From PGYR01 sp048267165 (GTDB taxonomy: Bacteria > Bacteroidota > Ignavibacteria > Kapaibacteriales > UBA2268): 64,000 nt of DNA. The notes below the pieces were generated by a model, which was not told the origin of the DNA, did no database searches, and worked only from the letters and a program-made list of their open reading frames with translations. Location: NCBI GenBank assembly GCA_048267165.1, contig JBLWYD010000010.1:33482-97481 (forward strand), in the 5' to 3' direction. Below are positions 38,582 to 48,700 of this stretch, piece after piece (position 1 is the stretch's first letter; every line of letters begins with the position of its first letter). The position numbers were made by a program, and so were the translations under genes.

Positions 38582-39037
38582 ACTAACGCAATAGACAAAC
38601 TAAGAGTAAAAAAGTTTCACAATCTACAAAAGAATTGTAAAAGTAATTCCACAGCAGCGTTGTGGAAAACTTTGGTGTTGATAATTACTTCTTCCTATTT
38701 ATCAACACACTTAGGGAATATTAAACTTTTTTACAGACTAGGTTACATCGAGTTAAGCTATTTAATTGCTATTGCTTATCACGCATCTGTGATTAAAGAA
38801 GGGCAAACCGTGTCTTCATGCTCTTAACTTGTTGAGTTTTTTAACCTTTGAAAAATGCAAATAAAATTTAAAAAAAAATGAAAATAAATTCCTTGTCTTT
38901 AACCTAAAAAATCCCAAAATTGGAATGTGGTCATAATTCAAATCAGATAATATTTTTTCCTCCTCAATCTGGTTTTTATTAACAGGAAAGATACGAAATA
39001 TTTATTAAACAAACATAAAAGCGAAGCAGGTATATAC
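38582..39037. other. Candidate origin of replication upstream of dnaA
   Basis: The 456-nt gap before dnaA has no gene. DnaA-box-like 9-mers are: TTTTCCACA on the minus strand at 38661-38669 (full match to TTWTNCACA); TTATCAACA on the minus strand at 38676-38684 and on the plus strand at 38699-38707 (one mismatch each, facing each other); and the weak AATTCCACA at 38645-38653. An AT-rich, A-tract-rich stretch at 38852-38893 could be the unwinding element. Genes to the left are mostly minus and those to the right plus, as at an origin. The origin call is inference. Confidence 0.55.
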
Positions 39038-40516
39038 GTGGCAAATCCAAAAGACAAATTTGCATTATTCCCTGAAAAGGATTCAACAAAAGACATTTCT
39101 AATGATAGGAAATCGCCAACTAGTAGAGACGAAAAAGCTAGAATCAAATGGGAAGAATGTCTAGAGATAATAAAAGACAATCTGAATGAACAAGCATTTA
39201 GCTCATGGTTTGAGCCAATTATTCCATTGAGAATTGAAGATAACAACCTAATAGTTCAGGCACCTAGCCAGTTTTTTTATGAGTGGATCGAAGAACATTA
39301 CTACGATCTATTGAGAAATTCACTGACAAGGGTTATGGGTAGTAAAATCAATCTTCAATATGAAGTAGTAATCAAAAATGATTCTGATGATACATTAGAA
39401 GGAAGGACTATTAGAGTTCCAGCTTTCAGAAATAATTCGGGATCGCAAGGAGCTATCAATTTTGCAGAACAAAACAAGAAAGAAGAATTTGCAACAGGGT
39501 TAAACCCTCGTTATCATTTCGATAACTTCGTTGTGGGTGACAATAATCAACTTGCTTACTCAGCTGCAGAAGCTATAGCTAAAAACCCAGGTGGAACTAG
39601 TTTCAATCCCTTATTTATATATAGCAAAACAGGATTAGGTAAAACTCACCTAATACAAGCTATAGGTAATGAAGTAATTAAGAAAAACCCGAAAATGAAG
39701 GTAAGATATACTTCTAGTGATAGATTCACTATGGAATTCATCACTTCTATTCAGAATAATAGCGTAAATGACTTCGTAAGTTTTTACAGAGGCGTTGACG
39801 TTCTAATAGTCGATGATATTCAATTCTTCAGTAGTAAAGAGAAAACTCAAGATAACTTCTTCCATACTTTTAATGCATTGCATCAAAGTGGAAAGCAAAT
39901 AATTTTAGCTTCTGATAAATCACCAAAAGAACTAGTAGGATTGGACGAAAGACTAATCTCTCGTTTCCAATGGGGACTATCGGTAGATATTCAAAAGCCA
40001 GATCTAGAAACTAGAATGGCAATCTTGCAAAAGAAATCTTTGAACGAAGGAATTGAACTACCTCACGATGTATTAGAATACATGGCGGAAAACGTTACGT
40101 CTAGTATTCGTGAATTAGAAGGTTCATTGATTGGATTAATAGCTAAGGTAACATTAGACAAGAAAGACATAAGCTTAGAGCTAGCGAAAGAAGTTGTTGC
40201 TGGTGTTGCAAAATTAGAGAACAGAGAAATCACAATGGATGATATCAAGAAGACTGTCTCAAATTACTATAACATAACTATTGAAGCAATAGAATCTAAG
40301 TCTAGAAAACATGAAATAGCATTATCACGTCAGATGTGTATGCAAATATCTAAGAAATTGACTAATCTTTCACTTAAGAGTATTGGTGCTCACTTTGGTG
40401 GTCGTGACCACTCTACTGTACTTCACTCTTGCCGCGCTATAGACAACTACCTAGAAACAGATAAGAAAGTAAAAGCAGATTATGACAAGATAGTTGCTGA
40501 AGTCAAAAAGCACTAG
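39038..40516 (+). CDS. dnaA: Chromosomal replication initiator DnaA
   Basis: 492 residues. It binds DnaA boxes and opens the origin. The start is a GTG (39038), preceded by a GCAGG-type ribosome site. Domain I lies at about 32-110. The AAA+ domain has Walker A SKTGLGKTH (196-204) and Walker B VLIVDDIQF, with the arginine-finger region LDERLISRFQWG. The C-terminal domain IV carries the DnaA signature IGAHFGGRDHSTVLHSC. Domain II is short. Its location beside the candidate oriC is typical. Terminator at 40546. Confidence 0.98.
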   Translation: MANPKDKFALFPEKDSTKDISNDRKSPTSRDEKARIKWEECLEIIKDNLNEQAFSSWFEPIIPLRIEDNNLIVQAPSQFFYEWIEEHYYDLLRNSLTRVMGSKINLQYEVVIKNDSDDTLEGRTIRVPAFRNNSGSQGAINFAEQNKKEEFATGLNPRYHFDNFVVGDNNQLAYSAAEAIAKNPGGTSFNPLFIYSKTGLGKTHLIQAIGNEVIKKNPKMKVRYTSSDRFTMEFITSIQNNSVNDFVSFYRGVDVLIVDDIQFFSSKEKTQDNFFHTFNALHQSGKQIILASDKSPKELVGLDERLISRFQWGLSVDIQKPDLETRMAILQKKSLNEGIELPHDVLEYMAENVTSSIRELEGSLIGLIAKVTLDKKDISLELAKEVVAGVAKLENREITMDDIKKTVSNYYNITIEAIESKSRKHEIALSRQMCMQISKKLTNLSLKSIGAHFGGRDHSTVLHSCRAIDNYLETDKKVKADYDKIVAEVKKH

Positions 40517-40545
40517 TAATCTATATAAAATAAAAGTAAGATATC

Positions 40546-40574
40546 AACGCCTCAATATTTGGGGCGTTTTTTTT
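40546..40574 (+). terminator. Terminator of dnaA
   Basis: AACGCCTC / GGGGCGTT stem with one G-T pair and a 7-nt loop, followed by a T-run, 30 nt after the dnaA stop. Confidence 0.85.
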
Positions 40575-40676
40575 GTAACAAAATGATAGTTACAAGTGTT
40601 TATATAGAAGTGGGGAATTATTATTTCAATAAATCAATTTTATTTCTTAAGTTTCCCTTAGCATAAAGGAAAAAAA

Positions 40677-41594
40677 ATGAATTTCAATCTTACATATAAA
40701 TCAATATCTGGTTTTAAGTTTGGGCTAATTCTTTGCTCAGCTTTCATACTTGGCTCAGTGCACATATCTTATTCGTCAGCGAATAACGAGATGTCTAGTG
40801 CTGAAATATTCAAACCTGTGGCTGAAAAGCTAGTCAAGCAAGGCGTTGACTCTGCGTTTATTTATAATCTGATAAGTGACAAGAATGTTAAGTTCAACGA
40901 AGGATTCGTTAAAATTAACGTAATTGGTACTGGTAAAGCTGCTGATTATAGTAGCCATTACAACAGTCGAGCAGTTAACAAATCAAAAACTTTCCTAGAA
41001 GAAAACCTAGCTATACTACAAGCAGCGGAAGATAAGTACGGTGTACCTAAAGAAGTCATCACTTCTATATTATATGTAGAAACTCGCCACGGTGGGTATT
41101 TGGGTAATAATAATATAGTAAGTGTATTCTTGAGCACAGCTCTTGCTGACCAAAGCATATTCATAGATATGAATTCTCGCACATTGAAAGAGACTTATGA
41201 CAACAATTCGGAAGAGTTGAATAAGTACCTTACTAAGCTAAAAGATAGAGCAAAATACAAAACTAAATGGGCAATGGAACAACTAGTTGCACTTGAGCAA
41301 TTGAACAAATTATCGCCTATCCCAATCACTGAGATTAATGGATCATGGGCTGGTGCATTCGGTATGTCACAATTCCTACCATCTAGCTATGTTAGCTGGG
41401 CTGTGGACGGTAATAATGACGATGTAGTTAACCTATTCCACAAAGAAGACGCTATATATAGTGTTGGTAATTACCTTAGCTCTAACGGCTGGGGCAAGAC
41501 AGAAACTAAAAAGCGTAAAGCAGTTTGGCACTACAACCATAGTAATGCTTATGTAGATGCTGTATTGAAACTCTCAGAATTAATCGCTTCATAA
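40677..41594 (+). CDS. Lytic murein transglycosylase, MltB/SLT_2-like
   Basis: 305 residues. It cleaves peptidoglycan glycan strands with anhydromuramyl product. A signal anchor (about 13-35) is followed by the SLT_2-type domain. The catalytic Glu is E135 in ILYVETRHGG, and the family stretch GAFGMSQFLPSSY is present. The C-terminal part KKRKAVWHYNHSNAYVDAVLKLS also fits MltB. No peptidoglycan-binding domain is attached. It is followed 16 nt later by a small PH-like membrane protein. Confidence 0.9.
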   Translation: MNFNLTYKSISGFKFGLILCSAFILGSVHISYSSANNEMSSAEIFKPVAEKLVKQGVDSAFIYNLISDKNVKFNEGFVKINVIGTGKAADYSSHYNSRAVNKSKTFLEENLAILQAAEDKYGVPKEVITSILYVETRHGGYLGNNNIVSVFLSTALADQSIFIDMNSRTLKETYDNNSEELNKYLTKLKDRAKYKTKWAMEQLVALEQLNKLSPIPITEINGSWAGAFGMSQFLPSSYVSWAVDGNNDDVVNLFHKEDAIYSVGNYLSSNGWGKTETKKRKAVWHYNHSNAYVDAVLKLSELIAS

Positions 41595-41610
41595 CCGAAA
41601 TGAAATTAAT

Positions 41611-42036
41611 ATGGATAAACTGAAATTTGGAACTAAGATAGACTGGTTTGGTCTGACACTGTTATTAGGTCCGGCTCTTGGAATTTCACTTTTTACATTT
41701 TTATCCGTTATTGATACTGCACCCACTAGTAGTGTTATCACTCAAAATATAATGATAATAATTTCATTACTCTTCTGGTTATTCGTAATACTATGCTTCG
41801 GTTTTACTTATTATACAATAGAAAATAGTATCCTCACTGCCCGGATGGCATATTTCAGAACTCAAAAGATAAATATAGAAGATATAAAAGAATTCAAACA
41901 ACAAGAATTTGGTCAGAAAGTATATGGACTTTCCAAAGATGTACTTTCTATTAGACTGAACAATGGTAGTTTTCTAAATATCACTCCGAAAGATATAGAT
42001 GGTCTAACCAATGCAATCAGCGTAAGAAGACCCTAA
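41611..42036 (+). CDS. PH-like domain membrane protein
   Basis: 141 residues: two TM segments (about 15-34 and 46-68) followed by a short bacterial PH-like beta domain (TYYTIENSILTARMAYFRTQKINIEDIKEFKQ, VLSIRLNNGSFLNITPKDIDGL). This order resembles YdbS/YdbT-type bPH proteins. Function unknown. It starts 16 nt after the transglycosylase gene. Confidence 0.75.
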   Translation: MDKLKFGTKIDWFGLTLLLGPALGISLFTFLSVIDTAPTSSVITQNIMIIISLLFWLFVILCFGFTYYTIENSILTARMAYFRTQKINIEDIKEFKQQEFGQKVYGLSKDVLSIRLNNGSFLNITPKDIDGLTNAISVRRP

Positions 42037-42145
42037 CTAAATTCAAATGATTCAGACACAAAGTAGGTTTATGTATAAATCTATTCCTCTATTAATTAGA
42101 TTATGATTAGATTATACTTTATTTTTTTGTAATATTCTGAAAATT

Positions 42146-44143
42146 ATGTCTGCAAAAAGCAATCCCTTTGATTATAATAAGTTTAAAACGTCTAAAGACG
42201 AAAAATTAATGCTCTACCGTAATATACTCTTACCTCGGATGATCGAGGAAAAGATGATATTACTGTTGCGTCAGAATCGAATCTCCAAGTGGTTTTCGGG
42301 TATAGGGCAAGAGGCAATATCTGTCGGTTCTACGCTTGCTATGCACGATGATGAGTTCATATTGCCTATGCACCGAAATTTAGGTGTTTTCACTAGTCGC
42401 AATATGCCACTCAAAAAGCTATTCTCGCAATTCCAAGGAAAGGCAAACGGATATACCAAAGGTAGAGACCGTTCGTTCCACTTTGGGAGTATAGAAGATA
42501 AAGTAATAGGGATGATATCACACTTAGGCCCTCAGCTGAGCATTGCCAATGGGCTTTCACTTGCCAAAAAGCTAAAATCAGAACACAAAGGAACTCTAGT
42601 ATTCACTGGTGACGGTGGAACTAGCGAGGGTGAATTCCACGAGGCGCTGAACCTAGCTGCTGTATGGAAATTACCAGTGATATTCCTTGTAGAAAATAAC
42701 GGATATGGTTTATCTACCCCAAGTTCAGAGCAATTTGCAATGAAAGATTTCGTTTCCAAAGGCCCAGGTTATGGTATAAAAGCACAGAAAGTAGATGGGA
42801 ATAATATCTTAGAAGTTTACGAGACTGTAAAAGACATAATGTCTTCAATGAGGGATAATCCTGAACCAGTTTTACTCGAATGTATTACTTTCAGAATGAG
42901 AGGACACGAGGAGTCATCTGGTACTAAGTACATACCACAAGAATTATTCGTAGAGTGGGCTAAGAAAGACCCTGTAGTAAACTACGAGAAGTATTTACTC
43001 GACACGAAAATTATAAATAAAGATGTTATAGAAAGCATTAGAAAAGAATTCGCCGACTACATAGACGAAGCAATAGAAAGTGCATTCGATGAACCAGAAA
43101 TAACTGTGAGCACCGAAGCTGAATATGCCGATGTTTACAAATTGAATCCTCATATAGAGATTAATCCGAAGTCAGATAATAAGACAGAAAAACGCTTCAT
43201 AGAGGCAATCTCTGATGGTCTATCTCAAGCGATGGAGCAAAATGATAAAGTCATACTAATGGGGCAAGACATAGCCGAATATGGTGGTGCATTCAAAGTC
43301 ACTCAAGGGTTTTTAGATAAGTTTGGTCGTGATAGAATCAGAAATACTCCGATTATAGAATCCGGTGCTATAGGCGCAGCACTAGGATTAGCCATTGAAG
43401 GATACAAGCCGATAGTCGAAATGCAATTTTCAGATTTCGTGACTTGTGGATTCAACCAAATAGTAAATAATCTAGCAAAGCTCAACTACCGTTGGGGCCA
43501 AAATGCAGACGTGCTAATACGTATGCCTACTGGTGCAGGAGTTGGTGCAGGTCCATTCCATTCGCAATCCACAGAAGGTTGGTTTTTCCAAACTCCGGGA
43601 TTGAAGTTAGTGTATCCCTCAAATCCGACGGATGCAAAAGGGCTAATGGTAGCTAGTATAAACGAAGAAAACCCCGTTCTTTTCTTCGAGCATAAGGCAC
43701 TTTATAGAAAGATAAAAGAAGAAATTTACGACGATATATATAGTATAGAACTAGGGAAAGGAAGCTATGTAACTCGTGGCAATACGGCTAGTATAATTAC
43801 TTATGGCTACGGAGTTCATTGGGCGAAAGAACTAGTTGAACAAAAAGGATTGGACGTAGAGATTATTGATTTAAGAACTCTTATTCCTTTCGATAAAGAG
43901 ATAATAAAAGAGACAATCAAGAAAACGAATAGAGTGCTTCTACTACAAGAAGACACAATTACTGGTGGAGTTATAGCCGAGCTATCAGCATATATAATGG
44001 AAAATCTTTTCGATTATCTAGATGCACCCGTAGTAAGAGTCGGCTCACTTGATACACCAGTTCCATTCGCTGACGATTTGGAAGCTAATTTCCTGCCGAA
44101 TGCAAGATTGGAAAATAAACTAGACTATTTAATAAATTACTAA
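42146..44143 (+). CDS. Fused 2-oxoacid dehydrogenase E1 alpha-beta
   Basis: 665-residue fusion of the alpha and beta E1 chains of the pyruvate/branched-chain 2-oxoacid dehydrogenase type. The alpha half has the ThDP motif GDGGTSEGEFHEALNLAA followed by VENNGYGLS (N184-N185) and the HRNLGVFTSR loop. The beta half starts near residue 347 (TEKRFIEAISDGLSQAM) and has MGQDIAEYGGAFKVT, ESGAIGAALGLAIEG and FHSQSTEGWFFQTPGL. Together it decarboxylates a 2-oxoacid and passes the acyl group to E2. No E2 or E3 is adjacent; the branched-chain type is more likely than pyruvate but this is not certain. Confidence 0.9.
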   Translation: MSAKSNPFDYNKFKTSKDEKLMLYRNILLPRMIEEKMILLLRQNRISKWFSGIGQEAISVGSTLAMHDDEFILPMHRNLGVFTSRNMPLKKLFSQFQGKANGYTKGRDRSFHFGSIEDKVIGMISHLGPQLSIANGLSLAKKLKSEHKGTLVFTGDGGTSEGEFHEALNLAAVWKLPVIFLVENNGYGLSTPSSEQFAMKDFVSKGPGYGIKAQKVDGNNILEVYETVKDIMSSMRDNPEPVLLECITFRMRGHEESSGTKYIPQELFVEWAKKDPVVNYEKYLLDTKIINKDVIESIRKEFADYIDEAIESAFDEPEITVSTEAEYADVYKLNPHIEINPKSDNKTEKRFIEAISDGLSQAMEQNDKVILMGQDIAEYGGAFKVTQGFLDKFGRDRIRNTPIIESGAIGAALGLAIEGYKPIVEMQFSDFVTCGFNQIVNNLAKLNYRWGQNADVLIRMPTGAGVGAGPFHSQSTEGWFFQTPGLKLVYPSNPTDAKGLMVASINEENPVLFFEHKALYRKIKEEIYDDIYSIELGKGSYVTRGNTASIITYGYGVHWAKELVEQKGLDVEIIDLRTLIPFDKEIIKETIKKTNRVLLLQEDTITGGVIAELSAYIMENLFDYLDAPVVRVGSLDTPVPFADDLEANFLPNARLENKLDYLINY

Positions 44144-44236
44144 AGTCCTATTGGGATAACTTGACTTTTGGGTCAATTTATTCTTAACTTAGAAGTCATT
44201 AAAAAAAACTAAAATAAGCAACACAAGGTATTTGAG

Positions 44237-45607
44237 ATGTATATAGATTTGATGAGTCCGAAAAAGCAAGCAGAGAGTAATAATAAAAACCCCAGAGCTA
44301 AGAAAGTTTACATAGAAACTTATGGTTGTCAGATGAATACAGCTGACTCCGAAGTAGTGGCTTCTATATTAGCGAATGACGGTTTTGCAATTACTGATAC
44401 TGCGGACAATGCGGACGTAATATTGCTCAATACCTGCTCAGTACGTGATAATGCCGAACAAAAGATATTCCACAGATTATCCGCTCTTCGCCAATACAAA
44501 AAGAAGAAATTTAAGCTCGTAGTCGGTATTCTTGGTTGTATGGCCGAAAGATTGAAAACTAAGCTAATAGGCGAACGTGATTTGGTAAGTATCGTTGTGG
44601 GGCCTGATGAATACCGCTCATTACCCTCACTAATTACTCAAGCACTAAAAGGTGAGCAAGGAATTGCAGTCGAGCTAAGTAAAGTTGAAACTTACGAAGA
44701 TATAACACCTCTAAGAACGGAAGGAGCAAGTGCGTGGCTATCTATTATGCGAGGGTGTAATAACTATTGTGCTTTTTGTGTAGTTCCCTATACACGTGGT
44801 AGAGAGCGTTCTAGTAGCTACGATTCTATACTACAACAAACAATTGGACTATACGAAAGCGGAGTAAAAGAAGTAACCCTACTCGGTCAGAACGTAAATA
44901 GTTACAATGATACAAATGCAGGTAAGGACTTCCCTAAATTATTAGAAGGAATTGCTCAAGCATTACCTTCACTAAGAATTAGGTATTCGACTAGTCATCC
45001 GCACGATATGAGCGATGAGCTAATCTATGCACATCAGAATTATGACAATATTTGTAATTTCATCCACTTGCCAATTCAATCTGGAAGTACTGCAATCCTT
45101 AAGAAAATGCGTCGTGACTATACTGCCGATGAGTATCTAGAACGTATAGCAATGATAAGAAAGCACGTACCGGGAGTATCGCTATCTACGGATATTATAT
45201 CTGGATTCTGTACTGAAACCGAAGAAGATCACCAAATGACTCTAGACCTAATGAAAGAGGTCAGATACGACGGTGCATTTATGTTCAAATACTCAGAAAG
45301 AGGTAACACTCTTGCCGAGAAGAAGTATCCTGATGATGTACCAGAAGAAGTGAAAAGCAGAAGACTAGATGAAATAATATTTCAGCAGCGAGCGATTGCT
45401 GGTGAAATAAATGAAGGGGAAGTCGGCAAGACTCACGAAATACTAGTCGAAGGCCCTAGCAAGAAAAAAGAAGAGATGTGGCAAGGAAGAAGCGACACAA
45501 ACAAGATGTGTATATTCCCACACGAGGACGAAAAAGAAGGCGAATTACTGAAAGTGAAAGTAGTTAGTGCTAACTCTGCAACACTATTTGTAGAGATAGT
45601 GAAGTAA
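44237..45607 (+). CDS. miaB: tRNA-2-methylthio-N6-dimethylallyladenosine synthase MiaB
   Basis: 456 residues. A radical SAM methylthiotransferase that converts i6A37 of tRNAs reading U-starting codons to ms2i6A. The N-terminal UPF0004 domain carries the three Cys of the auxiliary cluster (C31 in YGCQMN, C67 in NTCSV, C101 in GCMAE). The radical SAM CxxxCxxC is C174, C178, C181 (RGCNNYCAFC). The C-terminal TRAM domain is at about 390-456. It is MiaB rather than RimO by the YGCQMNTADSE start. The first ATG has an AAGG at good spacing. Confidence 0.95.
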   Translation: MYIDLMSPKKQAESNNKNPRAKKVYIETYGCQMNTADSEVVASILANDGFAITDTADNADVILLNTCSVRDNAEQKIFHRLSALRQYKKKKFKLVVGILGCMAERLKTKLIGERDLVSIVVGPDEYRSLPSLITQALKGEQGIAVELSKVETYEDITPLRTEGASAWLSIMRGCNNYCAFCVVPYTRGRERSSSYDSILQQTIGLYESGVKEVTLLGQNVNSYNDTNAGKDFPKLLEGIAQALPSLRIRYSTSHPHDMSDELIYAHQNYDNICNFIHLPIQSGSTAILKKMRRDYTADEYLERIAMIRKHVPGVSLSTDIISGFCTETEEDHQMTLDLMKEVRYDGAFMFKYSERGNTLAEKKYPDDVPEEVKSRRLDEIIFQQRAIAGEINEGEVGKTHEILVEGPSKKKEEMWQGRSDTNKMCIFPHEDEKEGELLKVKVVSANSATLFVEIVK

Positions 45608-45665
45608 AGGATGGGTTACCTAAACATATTTTTTAAATAGAATAGTCAAGATGAAATAAAATAGA

Positions 45666-45704
45666 AAAAGCCGAAAAGTAATTAAACTTCTCGGCTTTTT
45701 TTAA
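45666..45704. terminator. Bidirectional terminator between miaB and the DUF11 surface protein
   Basis: AAAAGCCGAAAAG / CTTCTCGGCTTTT stem with one mismatch, A-run and T-run flanks, between two converging genes. Confidence 0.85.
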
Positions 45705-45728
45705 TTCTAGTTCAAATAGATTTAATTG

Positions 45729-48700
45729 TTATTTTTTGATTATAAATCTATTAGTATGTGATTCAGTTTCTGTCTCTATCGTATAAAGATAAACACCAGC
45801 AGGCAGGTTGAAAGTTTCCATACTTACAGTATAGTCACCAGCAATTTTCTGCTCAGAGTTGACTAATGTAGCCAATGCTTTACCAGTCAAATCACGTATC
45901 ACAATGCTAACATTACTTGATTGTTTCAGATTGTAATCTATATTCAATTTACTTGAAATCGGATTAGGATAAACATTAGAACTGATAGTTCGCTTGCTCA
46001 ACCCATCTTCTCGTGCTACACCTGACACTGGATTTTTAACATCAATCTCAACGCAAAGTACAGTTTCACAATGATTACACTTACAATCTAAGAATTCGTA
46101 ACGGATGCAAAGCTTCACTTTCAATCTACATTTTTCAGCAGAAGTGAAAGGTATATCTAATTTGTAATCCGATAAGAATTCATCTAATGGATCACAATCT
46201 TTACTATTCCAAGTAACTGAAGGAGTACCTAATCCAGAAGCAATATTACCAGCCCATGCCGTAGCACTTTGGAAAACTGCACCCGAATTATAAGTAGTTA
46301 TTTGTCCATCACAATCTTCAGTTATAACAGCACTAATAATAGTTGCTCTAACTCGTTTCAAGCTAGCACCACTAGTATATATACCATTAGTCATAAAGAA
46401 GCTAGTCCCATTTTCTTGACCTGCCTCAATTGGCTTAGTGTTTATCTCGAACGGACATTCACAACCAGTATCACCACAGTTTGGAATAACTATACATACT
46501 TCTTCTTTACATACAGTTCTTTGTTCTTTGTCTTTCAATTCTATAACAAAGCAAACTGTATCACCAGCCGAAGCTGAAGTTGTAAAGTCAGCCATTACAG
46601 TAGTCATAACTCCTGAATTCAGTGTAGTTGGAGTTAGGTTAAAGAAACTTGCATTGCCTGAAATTAAGTCAATAGTTGTAGAATAACCAACGTTGCTTTG
46701 TAAAGCCAAATTCAGACCATAGACTTGGTTGCCTTCTTTGTCTAATTCTTTACATTCAACTTCTGCTTTTTCTAATATCAAGCAGTCATCTTCACATTCT
46801 GGTATTACTATACAAATTACTTCTTTACAAACAGTTCGTTGCTCTTTGTCCTTCAGCTCTACAGTAAAGCAAATAGTATCACCAGCCGAAGCAGTAGTAA
46901 TAAAATCTGCTAGTATAGTAGTCAAAGTACCTGAGACAAGAGTAGTTGGTGAAAGGTTAGAGAAACTTGCATCAACAGAAACTAGGTTAATGGTAGTTGT
47001 ATATCCTACATTACTTTGTAACAGTAAATCCAGACCATAGATTTGATTACCTTTTGCATCCAAACCTTTACATTCTATCTCATATCCTTTATCTATCAGA
47101 CATGTATCTTTAACAACTTCCTCTTTTGCAACAACACAAGCCATATTCGATTCTGTTGATAAGCAAACATTCGGCAATCCAGCAGGAATCGCTTGCATAG
47201 CAAATGAATTACATGCTGTATCGTTCACAGCTGTTCCAATTGGTATAGTAGCAGGAACTAGAACTTCTAGAGTTGCACCAGCCGCAAGAGATATACTTGA
47301 ATTTGCATTTACTTTATAAGAGTAAGTTGTAACAACAGCACCATAAGTACCAGCAATAGCACCGACTGGATCAGTAACACCACAGAAACCAGCACACTCA
47401 CTTGCACGTGATGGATTTTTCTGGATGCCAGTTGTTGAAGTATTATAAGTACTAGTGAACCCAGCAGGAGTAATAGTTATTGCCCCATCTGCAGGATTGT
47501 AAGGTAAGTCAAACTGACTATTTCTTGCACTATAAGGTGGCAATACAGTTATGTCTCCAACCCAAGGAGCTATATCAAGCAGACATAGATTAGTCAAAGG
47601 TGTATTACCAGTATTCATAACACTTAGTTTATATTCAGCATTTTGTCCAATTGGTATATCTGCTATATTATCCCATGCCGCACCTGAGCCTTGTAGTCTA
47701 ACTTCTTTTTTGACTTGTAATTGTGCTATAGCATTAACAGTCATATAAGCAACATTAGATGCAACTACAGGGGAATTATCAGCATCAAAACTAAATGTAT
47801 TCTCATGTTGACCAGCCAATACTGGAGGGTCTTGAGATAGAGCTACATCAAATTCGATTAAGAAGAATTCAACAGAGCCATCGCATCTAGCTGGGAGAAC
47901 TGGGAAGCTCCAAAGTAAACTATTGTCTCCAAGCGATGGAGTAGTTATCGAACCACCGATTTCTGTAGGTACAGTCGTAGTGAACGTATTACAATTCGGA
48001 TTGTAAGGGTTCACATTATAGTTGAAAGTCCCATAGAAATAGCTTTCATTACCCACATAAGTAAATCCTGTTGGTAATATATCCGCTATAGTTGCAAGAT
48101 TAGCATCTTGATTACCTACGTTTGCTACCGCCATTCTATAACGAACAGTATCGCCCGGCATAAATGGACCATTAGGGTTGATAACACCGCCGTCACACTC
48201 CCCTGTAAATAATTTAACAGCTACTATATTAGGAGCCGTTGTATCAACTGGAGTATCAACTTCATCAAATAAGTGTAATGTATCAGCATGAACAGCCATA
48301 GGATTGTTGGCAATATACCCTGGAGTTAAAGGAATACCAGTTTTGAAGTTTGTTGTTCTAGCACAAACATCTAAGTACTCTCTTACGATTGTATTAACTG
48401 GTATAGTATCATAAGTCCATTTTATTCTACATATATCGGCAGGAAGAGTAGATTCTACTTTTGCACCTACAGTAGTGTAAGTGAATGTAGCCGCAGGAGT
48501 CGTATTACAACTTGAACCATTCCACGTATATACCTCAACAGTAACAGGTAGTATAGCTACGTCGTTAGGAATATCCGTCTGTATTTTATTTACATCAACA
48601 TCTCCTGAAAGAGTGTCTTCTATAACCACAGGACTTTGAGCAAGTGTTCCTATATTTCTGTACCATAATCTATATTCGCCACAGCAACCTGGTGCAAATG

